NCBI RefSeq assembly: GCF_001007995.1
Contig: NZ_CP011389.1
Coordinates: 682,001-746,000 of the forward strand
Direction: 5' to 3'
DNA length: 64,000 nucleotides
From: Deinococcus soli (ex Cha et al. 2016)
GTDB taxonomy: Bacteria > Deinococcota > Deinococci > Deinococcales > Deinococcaceae
Shown here: positions 39,156 to 49,804 of the stretch, one piece after another
Layout of the letters: every line of letters begins with the position of its first letter
How positions within the stretch are numbered: position 1 is the first letter of the stretch
Program-made: the position numbers and the translations under genes
The notes under the pieces: generated by a model
Database searches by the model: none
What the model was told of the DNA's origin: nothing
Seen by the model: the letters and a program-made list of their open reading frames with translations, nothing else

Positions 39156-40230
39156 GGCGCACCTCCGCCGCGTCCAGGGCGGGCGGCAGTGTCGACGTGC
39201 CCAGCAGGTCCCGCAGGGCGTCCTCGAAGGCGGCCGTGTCGGCCAGGCCGCCCAGGTGCCCGCGCGGCGAGTCGAATTCCAGATGGGTGTGCGCCACGCC
39301 CGCCGCCTGCGTCTGCGCGGCGAAATCGCGCATCTCGGCGGCGGGGAAGAACTGGTCGCCGCGCACGTTCACGCTCAGCAGCCGCGTGCCCTGCTCACGC
39401 CAGCGGCGGCACAGGTCGTCCAGCGGGGCCACCTCCAGCAGGTCGTGCGTCTGCACGGCCCGGCCGATGTCCAGCACGTGCCGCAGGTCGGCAGTCGCGG
39501 TGCGGGTGCGCAGGTAGGCGTCCACGTCCGTGTCCCGGAACAGCAGGTCCATGCCGTCCGCGCCCAGCCCGAAGAACGTGATCAGGCGCAGCGTCTCGTG
39601 CACCGCCGCGTCCGGGTCGCCCTGCGCCGCCGCGTGCAGCAGCGGGCCGAACACGCCGCGCAGCACCGGCCCCGCGACCGGGCTGCTCACGACGGCCGCC
39701 ACGCGCGGCGCCAGCGCCGGGGTGCGCGCCGCCCACTGCAGGGCCTGCATCCCGCCGAAGCTGGGGCCCACCACCGCGTGCCAGTGCGGCGCGCCCAGCG
39801 CGCGCAGCAGCCCGCACTGCGCCCCGTGCAGGTCCGCCATCGTCCACGCCGGGAAGCGCGCGCCCCAGGGCCGCCCGTCCGGGTGGAGCGTGGCGGGGCC
39901 GGTCGTGACGACCTCCGGGTCGCGCACCTGCACGTTCCCCAGGCTGTTCAGGCACACCACGTAGAACCGGCCCGTGTCCAGCGCGCGGCCCGGGCCGATC
40001 AGCGCGTCCCACCAGCCGGGCGTGCCGTCGGGCTGCTCGCCAGCGGCGCGCATGGTGCCGGTGTAGTGATGACAGACCAGCACGGCGTTGTCCCGCGCGG
40101 CGTTCAGTTCACCCCAGGCCCGCCCGCCCAGGCGCAGCGGCACCGTCTGGCCCGCCACGGTCAGGTCACCTCTCAGTTCAAAGGCGCCAGGGGATTCTCC
40201 TGGCATCCACGTCCACGGACTGTCTCGCAT
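39148..40230 (-). CDS. MetX-like alpha/beta fold protein (homoserine O-acyltransferase family)
   Basis: The 360-residue protein follows the MetX layout: YVVCLNSLGNVQVRDPE with the conserved Asn-x-Leu-Gly pattern, the nucleophile motif VVGPSFGGMQALQWAARTPA, and LLSVNVRGDQFFPAAEMRDF with the Asp. The terminal His motif reads SPRGHLGGL instead of the usual DGHDAFL, so acyl transfer to homoserine is uncertain. It may be a related hydrolase or acyltransferase. No methionine gene is adjacent; it is co-translated with the small hydrolase. Confidence 0.8.
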   Translation of the reverse strand: MRDSPWTWMPGESPGAFELRGDLTVAGQTVPLRLGGRAWGELNAARDNAVLVCHHYTGTMRAAGEQPDGTPGWWDALIGPGRALDTGRFYVVCLNSLGNVQVRDPEVVTTGPATLHPDGRPWGARFPAWTMADLHGAQCGLLRALGAPHWHAVVGPSFGGMQALQWAARTPALAPRVAAVVSSPVAGPVLRGVFGPLLHAAAQGDPDAAVHETLRLITFFGLGADGMDLLFRDTDVDAYLRTRTATADLRHVLDIGRAVQTHDLLEVAPLDDLCRRWREQGTRLLSVNVRGDQFFPAAEMRDFAAQTQAAGVAHTHLEFDSPRGHLGGLADTAAFEDALRDLLGTSTLPPALDAAEVRHV

Positions 40231-40265
40231 CGCGGTTCAGGCTAGGCGCGGGGCGTCACGGGCCG

Positions 40266-40295
40266 GTTACACGCCCGGTCAGCGGCGGGTGTAAC
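40266..40295. promoter_or_regulatory. Inverted repeat upstream of the liv operon
   Basis: GTTACAC (40266-40272) and GTGTAAC (40289-40295) are spaced by 16 bp in the divergent gap between the MetX-like gene and livJ. A TACACT box (40317-40322) lies 11 nt before the livJ ATG. It may be an operator for one or both units. Confidence 0.45.
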
Positions 40296-40333
40296 GCGCG
40301 TGTGACGACCCGGCCCTACACTGCGCAGCGAAC

Positions 40334-41494
40334 ATGAAAACACTCCTGATGACGGGCGTTCTGCTCGCGCTGTCTGGCGCGGGCGCAGTGAAGGTCGGCG
40401 TACTGCTTCCCCTGAGCGGGGCGGGCAGCGTGTCCGGCCAGGCCGCAAAAAACGGGTACCAGCTCGCCCTGGACGAGATCAACCGGGCGGGCGGCGTGCT
40501 CGGCAAGCCCCTGGAACTGGAATTCGCCGATGACGGCAGCGCCCCCGCCAAGGCCGTGCCGGAATTCGTGAAGCTCGTGACGGTCGAGAAGGTGGACTTC
40601 ATGGCGGGCGGCGTGAGCAGCGCCACCAGCATCGCCATCAGCGGGCCCGCCAAGCAGTACAACACCTTCATGGCCTGGATCGGCGCGGCCGCCGTGCCCG
40701 TCGAGGACGCCTTCGCGGACCACCCGTACTTCTTCCACTACCACCCCTGGTCGTACTACAACTTCGAGGCGATCCTCGGGTACTTCAAGTACCTCAAGAC
40801 GTACAAGAAGGCCAAGAACATCGCCATCGCGTACGAGGACGGCCCCTTCGGCAGCGCGGGCATCGACGCGACCGTGGACGCCTTCAAGAAGGCCGGGTTC
40901 ACCGTCGTCATGACCGAGAAGTTCAAGACCGGCAGCGGCAACTTCGGTCCGCTGGTCAGCAAGGCCAAGGCCGCCAAGCCCGACATCCTGTACTGGGTCG
41001 GCTACGACACCGACGCCCTGCCGCTGGCGACCGAGATCAAGCAGCAGAACCTGCAGCTGGGCCTGCTGTACGGCACGCCCCCCAGCTGGCCCGTGGGCTT
41101 CGAGAAGAACAGCCTTTCGGACAACGTGGCGGGTCTGAGCCTGTGGCTGTCCACCAGCCCCACCAAGGACAGCCGCGCGTTCGTCGCCGCGTACAGGAAG
41201 AAGTACGGCACGGTCACCGACGAGTACTTCGCGCCGCTGGCGTACGTGAACCTCAAGACGCTGGCCGCCGCGATCAACCGCGCGGGCACGACCGACAAGG
41301 CCAAAGTCGCCGCCGAGATGGCCAGGACGAACGTGTCCACGCCGTTCGGGCAGCTGACCTTCAGCCCCAGTCTGAAAACCAAGTACCAGGGCTTTAAGGC
41401 CGGGAACTGGCTGCACTTCCAGTACCTCGGGGACGCGCGCGTGCCGGTCTTCCCGATCAAGTTCGCGCAGAAACCCATGGTGTACGGCAAGTAA
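40334..41494 (+). CDS. livJ: Branched-chain amino acid-type ABC transporter, substrate-binding protein
   Basis: This 386-residue exported binding protein has a short signal peptide (MKTLLMTGVLLALSGAGA), then KVGVLLPLSGAGSVSGQAAK then NGYQLALDEINRAGGVLG, the classic LivJ/LivK start, and a type I two-lobed fold. No lipobox Cys is present, so it would be free outside the membrane rather than lipid-anchored. It heads the operon with livH, livM, livG and livF. The ligand could be a branched-chain amino acid, an amide or an aromatic acid; the sequence does not decide. Confidence 0.92.
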   Translation: MKTLLMTGVLLALSGAGAVKVGVLLPLSGAGSVSGQAAKNGYQLALDEINRAGGVLGKPLELEFADDGSAPAKAVPEFVKLVTVEKVDFMAGGVSSATSIAISGPAKQYNTFMAWIGAAAVPVEDAFADHPYFFHYHPWSYYNFEAILGYFKYLKTYKKAKNIAIAYEDGPFGSAGIDATVDAFKKAGFTVVMTEKFKTGSGNFGPLVSKAKAAKPDILYWVGYDTDALPLATEIKQQNLQLGLLYGTPPSWPVGFEKNSLSDNVAGLSLWLSTSPTKDSRAFVAAYRKKYGTVTDEYFAPLAYVNLKTLAAAINRAGTTDKAKVAAEMARTNVSTPFGQLTFSPSLKTKYQGFKAGNWLHFQYLGDARVPVFPIKFAQKPMVYGK

Positions 41495-41506
41495 CGAGGT
41501 CACTCG

Positions 41507-41557
41507 CCCGGACGTCCGGGTTCTGAGCGGGGGTCGTCCTGTGTCGCCTTGGACGAC
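41507..41557 (+). terminator. Two hairpins between livJ and livH, possible attenuation
   Basis: A perfect 14-bp palindrome CCCGGACGTCCGGG (41507-41520) is followed by a stem GTCGTCC / GGACGAC (41533-41539, 41551-41557). Such elements often stabilise the binding-protein mRNA and lower permease expression. Confidence 0.5.
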
Positions 41558-41580
41558 TCCCGACCTGTTGGAGGAACGAG

Positions 41581-42437
<857 letters not shown>

Positions 42438-42441
<4 letters not shown>

Positions 42442-43427
42442 GCGCCCGTCAGGCCGAGGCAGGCGCACCCGTGCGTGCGAAGCCGCGCCGCGAGATCACG
42501 CCGGGCGCCGCGCTGCCCCTGCTGGGGTTCCTGCTGCTGGCGGCGCTGTTCCCGTTCCTGCCGCTGGGGAGCCGCGCGGAGTTCCTGTTGCAGATCGCGT
42601 TCTTCACGCTGGTGGCGGGCATCATGGCGCTGTCGTGGGACATCCTGGCGCGCAGCGGGCAGGTGAGCCTCGCGCACGCGGCGTTCTACGGGCTGGGCGC
42701 GTACGGGTACGCGCTGCTGCTGAAAGCGGGCCTGCCGTGGCTGCTGGCCATGCCGGTCGCGGCCCTTCTGGCGGGCGGCGTGAGCCTGATCCTGGGCGCG
42801 GTCACGATGCGCCTGAGCGGCATGTATTTCGCGATCGCCACGCTGGCGTTCACAGAGGTCGTCCGTACGATCATCCAGAACCTCCCCGAGAGCGTGGCGG
42901 GCGGCGCGACCGGCCTGCTCGTGCCCGCGCTGCTGGGCGGGAACAGCCGCGCGCAGTACTTCCTCGCGTGGGGCCTGCTGGCCTTCACGGTGCTCGTCAG
43001 TCTGGCCGTGCGCCTGACGCGGCTGCACTTCGCGTTCGCCGCGATCCGGCAGGGCGAGGAGACGGCGCGGGTGCTGGGCGTGAGCATCGTGCGCTTCAAG
43101 CTGCTGGCGTTCTTCATCAGTTCCTGCTTGGCGGCGCTGGCGGGCGTGCTGTACGCCGGGAAGACGTTCTTCATCAATCCGCTGGAGACGTTCAGCCTGG
43201 CGAACTCGATTGCGCCGCTGACCACCTCGATCTTCGGGGGGCTGTACACGACGCTGGGACCGGTGCTGGGCGCGACTGTGCTCCGCGTGGCCGAGGAACT
43301 GCTGCACAACAGCGTGAAGAACGGGTACCTCGTCGTGTACGGGCTGGTGCTGATGCTGAGCATCCTGTGGCTCCCACGCGGCCTGATGGGCCTGCGCCGC
43401 AACAAGAAACACGGAGGTGACCTGTGA
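42438..43427 (+). CDS. livM: Branched-chain amino acid-type ABC permease LivM
   Basis: This 329-residue permease has SWDILARSGQVSLAHAAFYG then LGAYGYALLL, and the coupling loop AIRQGEETARVLGVSIVRFK, both typical of LivM. About nine membrane helices follow a short cytoplasmic start. The gene overlaps livH by 4 bp and livG by 4 bp (GTGA), so the whole block is translationally coupled. Confidence 0.94.
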
Positions 43428-44206
43428 CGGCCACTGCAACCGGGGGCACCCTCTCCCCCGCCCCGCAGGGCGTGGAGGTGCTGCGCGCCGAGGGCCTCTC
43501 GAAGCGCTTCGGGGGTCTGAAGGCTGTGCAGGACGTGTCGTTCACGCACCATCAGGGTGAGATCCTGGCGGTGATCGGGCCGAACGGGGCGGGCAAGACG
43601 ACGCTGCTGAACCTGCTGTCCGGCGTGTACCGCCCGTCGGCGGGACGGCTGCACCTGATGGGCCGCGACGTGACGGCACTGCCCATGGAGGCCCGCTGTC
43701 ACGCCGGGCTGGGCCGCGCGTTCCAGATCGTGCGGCCCTTCCCGGAGATGACCGTGCACGAGAACGTCACGGTGGGCGCGCTGTTCGGGAAGCCCGGTCA
43801 GCGCCTGCCCGAGGCGCGCGAGCGGGCGTGGGCGCTGCTGGACCGCACCGGGCTGGCCGCGCACGCCGACAAGGCCGCGCACGAGCTGACGCTGCTGCAG
43901 GACAAGCGGCTGGAGGTGGCGCGCGCCCTGGCGACGAATCCCAGCGTGCTGCTGCTGGACGAGGTGATGGCGGGCCTGCGTCCCGGCGAGGCTCAGGAGG
44001 CGGTGGCTCTGGTGCGCGGCGTGCGCGAGAGCGGCGTGAGCGTCCTGTTCATCGAGCACATCATGCCGGTCGTGCGGGATCTGGCGGACCGGGTGGTCGT
44101 GATGGATCAGGGGCAGGTGCTCGCGCAGGGCACCTACCGCGAGGTGACGGCCGACCCGCGCGTGGTCAGCGCGTACCTGGGCACGGAAGAGGGACTGCAC
44201 GCATGA
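43424..44206 (+). CDS. livG: Branched-chain amino acid-type ABC ATPase LivG
   Basis: The 260-residue ATPase has a GTG start overlapping livM, Walker A GPNGAGKTTLLNLLSG, a Q-loop region GRAFQIVRPFPEMTVHENV, a signature segment LTLLQDKRLEVARALA (atypical for LSGGQ but seen in one LivG subgroup) and Walker B VLLLDEVMAGLRPGE. The H-loop His lies in LFIEHIMPVVRDLADR. Its stop overlaps the start of a 42-codon ORF rather than livF. Confidence 0.94.
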   Translation: MTATATGGTLSPAPQGVEVLRAEGLSKRFGGLKAVQDVSFTHHQGEILAVIGPNGAGKTTLLNLLSGVYRPSAGRLHLMGRDVTALPMEARCHAGLGRAFQIVRPFPEMTVHENVTVGALFGKPGQRLPEARERAWALLDRTGLAAHADKAAHELTLLQDKRLEVARALATNPSVLLLDEVMAGLRPGEAQEAVALVRGVRESGVSVLFIEHIMPVVRDLADRVVVMDQGQVLAQGTYREVTADPRVVSAYLGTEEGLHA

Positions 44207-44331
44207 AAAGAATTGCGGTGAGTCGGAGACGAACCCGACCGGAGGGAGAAGCAATGACGAACGGACTTCAGGAGATGGACGGACTTCCGGTGGTGTTCCG
44301 GAAGGTCGGGAATCGGATGAATCCGGTATGA
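44203..44331 (+). CDS. 42-codon ORF coupled between livG and livF
   Basis: This ORF starts with ATG overlapping the livG stop (ATGA at 44203-44206) and ends with TGA overlapping the livF start (ATGA at 44328-44331). The peptide begins MKRIAVSRRRTRPEGEAM and ends [12 protein letters not shown]. An internal ATG at 44254 is preceded by GGAGGGAGAA. Codon choice is unlike the neighbours (AAA, AGA, ATT, CGA). Two hairpins (CTTCCGG/CCGGAAG at 44284-44304, CGGAT/ATCCG at 44314-44325) and a direct repeat ACGGACTTC (44261, 44279) lie inside. It may be a real microprotein or a coupling/attenuation leader. Confidence 0.5.
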   Translation: MKRIAVSRRRTRPEGEAMTNGLQEMDGLPVVFRKVGNRMNPV

Positions 44332-45086
44332 CCGACACACTGAATCGGACGGCCCCCGCAGCGAATGACGTGGGGCAGGAACTCAGGATCGAGGGTCTGG
44401 CCGCCGGGTACGGGAAGGTGCAGGTGCTGTGGGACGTCTCGCTGCACGCCGCGCCGGGCGAGTTCGTGGCGGTGATCGGCGCGAACGGGGCGGGCAAGAC
44501 GACCACGCTGCGCGCCGTGAGTGGCGTCGTGAAGCCCAGCGCGGGCCGCATCACGCTGGGCGGCGTGGACATCACGCGGGCCGAACCGAGCCGCGTGGTG
44601 GCGCTGGGCCTGGGGCACGTCCCGGAGGGCCGCGAGCTGTTCCCGCACATGACGGTGCGCGAGAATCTGGACCTGGGCGCGGCCATGAGCGCCGCCGCCC
44701 GCGCGCGCGCCGCCGAGACGCTGGGCGAGGTGTACGCGCTGTTCCCCCGGTTGCAGGAACGCGCGGGACAGCTGGCGGGCACGCTGTCGGGTGGGGAGCA
44801 GCAGATGGTCGCGGTGGGCCGCGCGCTGATGGCCTGCCCCAGCGTGCTCGTGGTGGATGAACCCAGCCTGGGCCTGTCGCCGCTGATGACGCAGACGGTG
44901 TTCGAGGCGCTGAAGGCCGTGAACGCACAGGGCGTGACGGTCGTGCTGGTCGAGCAGAACGTGAATCTCAGCCTGAAGCTGGCGCACCGGGCGTACGTGC
45001 TGGAGAACGGGCAGGTCGTCAAGGAGGGCACGGGCGCGGCGCTGCTGGCCGACCCGGCCGTGCGCGAGGCCTACCTGGCGCTGTAG
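44328..45086 (+). CDS. livF: Branched-chain amino acid-type ABC ATPase LivF
   Basis: This 252-residue ATPase has Walker [17 protein letters not shown], a full signature [17 protein letters not shown], Walker [15 protein letters not shown] and the H-loop region [16 protein letters not shown]. It pairs with LivG to drive the LivHM channel. Unusually for this operon type, 122 bp separate it from livG, and that gap is filled by the 42-codon ORF. The start overlaps the ORF stop, so translation of livF probably depends on it. Confidence 0.94.
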   Translation: MTDTLNRTAPAANDVGQELRIEGLAAGYGKVQVLWDVSLHAAPGEFVAVIGANGAGKTTTLRAVSGVVKPSAGRITLGGVDITRAEPSRVVALGLGHVPEGRELFPHMTVRENLDLGAAMSAAARARAAETLGEVYALFPRLQERAGQLAGTLSGGEQQMVAVGRALMACPSVLVVDEPSLGLSPLMTQTVFEALKAVNAQGVTVVLVEQNVNLSLKLAHRAYVLENGQVVKEGTGAALLADPAVREAYLAL

Positions 45087-45180
45087 AGGTCGCGTCAGGG
45101 TGGAGGCCAGGGGGATCCACACCCCCGGGCCTCCATCCTGCTCTTCCGGGATTGCCCCGCACCAGGACGGCACTGTACGC

Positions 45181-45186
45181 TAGATT
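45181..45186 (+). promoter_or_regulatory. -10 box of the STAND/BTAD regulator gene
   Basis: TAGATT lies 7 nt before the GTG at 45194 and decides this start over the upstream ATG at 45152. Confidence 0.55.
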
Positions 45187-45193
45187 GCGGGAC

Positions 45194-48100
45194 GTGACCC
45201 TTCACTGGCGGGACCTGACGTCCGCGCGGCGGACGCGGCTGCCTGCGGTGCGTGGCGCGGTGGCCCGTCCGCGCCTGCTCTCCGCGCTGGACGCCCGCGT
45301 GCTGCTGGTGACCGCACCGGCCGGGTACGGCAAGACGACGGCGCTGGCCGAAGCTGCCGCCGCGCGCCCGGGGCCGGTGGCGTGGCTGACGCTGGACAGT
45401 GACGACGCAGACCCGCTGGTCCTGGCCGCCAGCCTGTCGCTGGCGGTGCAGGCCCTGCCGGGTGGAGCGCGGCCCGGGGACGCGCTGGGCACGGGGGCGT
45501 CCCCGCGGCGGGTGGCGGGACTGGTGGCGGACGTGCTGGACGACTGCGGGGCGCTGCTGGTGCTGGACGAGGCGCAGAGCCTGTCCGGGACGCCAGGGGC
45601 GGACCTGCTCGCCGAACTGCTCGCGCCCGGCGAGGGCCGCGTGGCGCTGCTGTCGCGCACGGCGCTGGACCTGCCGGACCTGACGCGGCTGGAGGTCTCC
45701 GGGGACGCGGCGCGCCTGTCGGCGGCGGAGCTGGCGTTCACACCGGCCGAGATCGCCGCGCTGTTCGCGGCGCAGGGCCTGACCCTGTCGGGCGCGGAGA
45801 TCCGCGCAGCGCACGCCGCGACCGAGGGCTGGCCGATCGCAGTGCGGTTCCTGACGCAGGCGGCGGCGCAGGGCCGCGTGACCCTGGCGGACCTCGCCGA
45901 CCTGGAAGGCGGGGACGCGCCGCTGGGGACGCTGTTCACGTACCTCGCGCAGGAGGTGCTGGGACCGCTCGATCCGGCGCTGCGGGGCCTCCTGACGCGC
46001 AGCAGTGTGTTCGAGGAGCTGATCCCGGCGCTGCTGGAGGACGCGCTGAACGAGCCGCGCTCGCGGACGCTGCTGGAGACGCTGGCAGGCAGCGGCACGT
46101 TCCTGACCCGCGCCGGCGAGGACACGTACCGGGCGCATCCGCTGCTGCGCGCGCACCTGCGCGGCCTGCTGCCCCCGGCGGAGGCGCGGGAGATCGCGGG
46201 GCGCGGCGCGGCGTTCTTCGAGCGGACCGGGCGGCTGCGCCGCGCGCTGGCCGCGCACCTGCTGGCGGGGAACGTCGCGCGCGCGGCGACCCTGCTGGCC
46301 GGGCGGGGCGGCGCATGGCTGGCGCAGGGGCGGGTGACGCTGGTGGACCGCAGCCTCGCCCGGCTGCCGCGCTCGGACTGGATGCCCACCCTGCACGCCC
46401 TGGCCGGGGACGCGCTGAGGCTGGCGAGCCGTTACGACGAGGCCCGCGCCGAGTACGCCCTGGCGGAACCGCTGGAGCGCGCGCTGGGCGAGGTGCGACT
46501 TGCCCTGGACACCGTGCAGCCCGAGCAGGCCTGGAGCCCCCTGGACGCTGCGGCGGCGCTGATCGGCGAGGACCGGCAGGCCGAACTGCGCCGCCTGCGG
46601 GCCGAGAACCTGCTGAATGCCGGCCAGCTGGCCGAGGCGGTGGCACTGGAACCCGAACTGCGGGGTGGGGCGCGCTACGCGCTGCGCTCCGGGGATCTGG
46701 ACGCGGCGCTGGCCCGGGCGCTGGCCCTGGCGGACGGCGAGACGGGCGGCGCGCGGGCCGCGCAGAACCACCGTGAGGGCCTGCTGCTGGCCAGTTTCCT
46801 GCACGCGGCGCGCGGCGAGGTTCAGGACGCCGGGGCGTGCGCCCGCCGGGGCCTGAGTGAGGGCGAGCGGCTGGAGAGTCCGTTCGTGCAGTCACTCGCC
46901 CTGGCGCGGCTGGGGCACGCGCAGCAGGCGGCGGGGGACTTCGCGGCGGCCCGCGAGAGTTACGACGCGGCGCTGCGGCAGGCGCAGCCGGTCACGGGGC
47001 GCCTGCGGGTCGAGCCGCTGATGGGCCTCGCGGCGCTGGCAGGCCGGGCGGGGGACGTGGACCGCGCGCAGGCCCTGACCGCCGAGGCGCGCGGGCAGAC
47101 CGGCGGGGACAGTTACATGGCGGGGTTGCTGATCCTGACGTCCGCGCTGGGACTGGCGCAGGGCCCGCAGGCGGCGCAGGCCGTCCCGGGGTTGCAGGAG
47201 GCCGCCGCGCTGTTTCAGGCGTGCGGGGACGCCTTCGGGCAGGCGGCCGCGGCCCTGGCGCTGTTCGCGCTGGACGCCGGGCCCGCCGATCAGGCTGCGG
47301 GGGCGGTGGCGGCGTATCCGTTCCTGCTGGGGCTTCCCTCCCTGCTCGCGCCGGTGGCGACCCGCGCGGGCCGCGCGGCACTGCTGGCCCGGCTGGGCGA
47401 GGCGCACCCCGGCGCGCGCCCGGCGCTGACGGGAGCCGCCCGCCTCCTGGGGTACGCGGTCGTGCCGGACCCGGCCGACACCCCGGGGTTCGAGGTTCGC
47501 GTGCAGGTGCTGGGCCGCGTGGCCGTCACGCGTGAGGACGGCCGGGTACGCGAGTGGGGCCGCGCGAAGGCCCGGGACCTGCTGGCCCTGCTGGCCGTCC
47601 ACCCGGCCGGCCTGCCGCGCGAGGCGGCGCAGGAGGCGCTGTTCCCCGACGCGGACCCGGGCGTGGGTGAGCGGAATTTCCGCGTGACCCTGCACGCCCT
47701 GGGGCAGGTGCTGGAGGAGGGTGCGCGCAGCGGCGTGTTCCTGGAACGCGGGGACTGGCTGCGCCTGCGGCCGGGCGCGGACCTGCACGTCGATCTGGCG
47801 GCCGCCTGGGCGCGGCTGGAGCAGGCGGCGGGCACCCCGGGCCGCCTGGACGCCCTGCTGGGGCTGCCCCCCGCGCTGGCGGACGTGGATCTGGAAGACG
47901 TGGCCCGCGAGGCCGAACGCTACGCGGCGGCCCTGCCCGAGGCGCTGGCGGCCGAGGCCGACGTGGCCCTGGCGCTGGCTCGCCCGGACCGGGCCGCGCT
48001 GGCCGCCGGGCGCGCCCTGAGCCTCGACCCGGCGCACGAACCGGCGGCGCGGGCGCTGATGCGCGCGCAGCACGCGCTGGGGCGCGGCGCGGCGGCCGGG

Positions 48101-48202
48101 CGGGTGTACGTGGCCCTCACGGCGGCGCTGGCGGACCTGGGCCTGAAACCCCTGCCGGAGACGCAGGTGCTCTGGCAGGCGCTGTCCGGCGCGCGGTCCT
48201 GA
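45194..48202 (+). CDS. MalT-like STAND ATPase with C-terminal BTAD domain, transcriptional regulator
   Basis: The 1002-residue protein starts with a MalT/LuxR-type NTPase: [20 protein letters not shown] (Walker A near residue 40) and [14 protein letters not shown] (Walker B). A long TPR-like region (about 330-750) follows. The last about 250 residues ([20 protein letters not shown], then [20 protein letters not shown] and [20 protein letters not shown]) form an OmpR-like DNA-binding domain plus BTAD repeats, as in SARP-type regulators. The order, with the HTH near the C-terminus, is that of BTAD/STAND regulators. It follows the liv operon and precedes bdhA, either of which may be its target. 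Confidence 0.85.
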   Translation: MTLHWRDLTSARRTRLPAVRGAVARPRLLSALDARVLLVTAPAGYGKTTALAEAAAARPGPVAWLTLDSDDADPLVLAASLSLAVQALPGGARPGDALGTGASPRRVAGLVADVLDDCGALLVLDEAQSLSGTPGADLLAELLAPGEGRVALLSRTALDLPDLTRLEVSGDAARLSAAELAFTPAEIAALFAAQGLTLSGAEIRAAHAATEGWPIAVRFLTQAAAQGRVTLADLADLEGGDAPLGTLFTYLAQEVLGPLDPALRGLLTRSSVFEELIPALLEDALNEPRSRTLLETLAGSGTFLTRAGEDTYRAHPLLRAHLRGLLPPAEAREIAGRGAAFFERTGRLRRALAAHLLAGNVARAATLLAGRGGAWLAQGRVTLVDRSLARLPRSDWMPTLHALAGDALRLASRYDEARAEYALAEPLERALGEVRLALDTVQPEQAWSPLDAAAALIGEDRQAELRRLRAENLLNAGQLAEAVALEPELRGGARYALRSGDLDAALARALALADGETGGARAAQNHREGLLLASFLHAARGEVQDAGACARRGLSEGERLESPFVQSLALARLGHAQQAAGDFAAARESYDAALRQAQPVTGRLRVEPLMGLAALAGRAGDVDRAQALTAEARGQTGGDSYMAGLLILTSALGLAQGPQAAQAVPGLQEAAALFQACGDAFGQAAAALALFALDAGPADQAAGAVAAYPFLLGLPSLLAPVATRAGRAALLARLGEAHPGARPALTGAARLLGYAVVPDPADTPGFEVRVQVLGRVAVTREDGRVREWGRAKARDLLALLAVHPAGLPREAAQEALFPDADPGVGERNFRVTLHALGQVLEEGARSGVFLERGDWLRLRPGADLHVDLAAAWARLEQAAGTPGRLDALLGLPPALADVDLEDVAREAERYAAALPEALAAEADVALALARPDRAALAAGRALSLDPAHEPAARALMRAQHALGRGAAAGRVYVALTAALADLGLKPLPETQVLWQALSGARS

Positions 48203-48261
48203 CCGCTTCCCACGCTGACTGGCTCCCCGACGGCCGTAACCGCCGAGTGACGCCTGCGGCC

Positions 48262-48267
48262 TACACT
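48262..48267 (+). promoter_or_regulatory. -10 box of bdhA
   Basis: TACACT lies 6 nt before the ATG at 48274; a leaderless transcript is expected. Confidence 0.55.
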
Positions 48268-48273
48268 CCGCGC

Positions 48274-49059
<786 letters not shown>

Positions 49060-49126
49060 GCGTGGGGGGCGGGGCGCCCGTTCAGGCTCTCCGAACCGTC
49101 CAGCCAAAGCGAATGGGGGACGGTTT

Positions 49127-49155
49127 CATCAACCATCCTCCATCACCCATCGACC
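49127..49155. repeat. Intergenic repeat element copy B (CATCAACCATCC... family)
   Basis: CCTCCATCACCCATCGACC (49137-49155) matches the reverse complement of 28612-28630 at 17 of 19 bases; CATCAACCATC precedes it. It lies between the convergent bdhA and CAP-domain genes. Confidence 0.55.
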
Positions 49156-49156
49156 T

Positions 49157-49654
49157 TTACCGGGGTTGGCTGCTGAGGACCATCACGTACGCGGTGCCGC
49201 GCGAACCCTGGACGACGGCGGCGCCGACGTGGGTGTAGCGGCCCTCGTTCATCCAGAAGCAGTGCACGGGGGATTGAAGCCACCAGCGGATCGCGCTTTC
49301 CGGGTTCTGGCTGCCGCCCATGAAGACGATCTCGGTGACGCTGACGGCGTTCACGCCGGTGCTGGCGGCGCGCACGCGGGGGGTGCTGCCGTTGGCGCCG
49401 GTGTGGGTGATGCGGCCGGTGGCGCTCATGTATCCGGCCTGCTGGCGGGCGGCGGCGGCCAGGGCGGGCGTGAAGGTCAGGCTGCCCGCGACGGGCCGCT
49501 GGCCGCTGCCGGGGCAGGTGACGCCCTGGGCACGCACCTGATTGAGGCGCGCGACGAGTTGACCCTCGGCGGAGGACTGGGCCGTGGCGGGAAGTCCCAG
49601 GGCCACCAGGGCCGCCAGGGCTCCCAGCGTGCGCTGGGCGGTCTGCATGAGCAT
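49157..49654 (-). CDS. Secreted CAP-domain (SCP/PR1-like) protein
   Basis: The 165-residue product has a signal peptide ([20 protein letters not shown]) and then a CAP domain: [32 protein letters not shown] with the conserved His, [20 protein letters not shown] and [23 protein letters not shown] proteins are extracellular; some bacterial members bind lipids or the cell wall. Two Cys (VTCPG, VHCFW) may form a disulfide. It is convergent with bdhA. Confidence 0.9.
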   Translation of the reverse strand: MLMQTAQRTLGALAALVALGLPATAQSSAEGQLVARLNQVRAQGVTCPGSGQRPVAGSLTFTPALAAAARQQAGYMSATGRITHTGANGSTPRVRAASTGVNAVSVTEIVFMGGSQNPESAIRWWLQSPVHCFWMNEGRYTHVGAAVVQGSRGTAYVMVLSSQPR

Positions 49655-49744
49655 CGTGAACCGATCTTAACCTGAACAGCAGATGAAGGAGATGGGAAAA
49701 TCGGCATCGGCTCTCATGCACGGCCTGGGCTGTCGTCCTTCGAA

Positions 49745-49787
49745 AGGGTGAGGGGGCCACGAGCTGCCGCCCTGGCCCCCTCACCCT
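49745..49787 (-). terminator. Perfect 15-bp hairpin after the M3 peptidase gene
   Basis: AGGGTGAGGGGGCCA (49745-49759) and TGGCCCCCTCACCCT (49773-49787) with a 13-nt loop lie downstream of the peptidase stop on the minus strand. One arm recurs at 31884-31898. Confidence 0.7.
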
Positions 49788-49804
49788 CCGGTTTCCTGTG
49801 GTTC

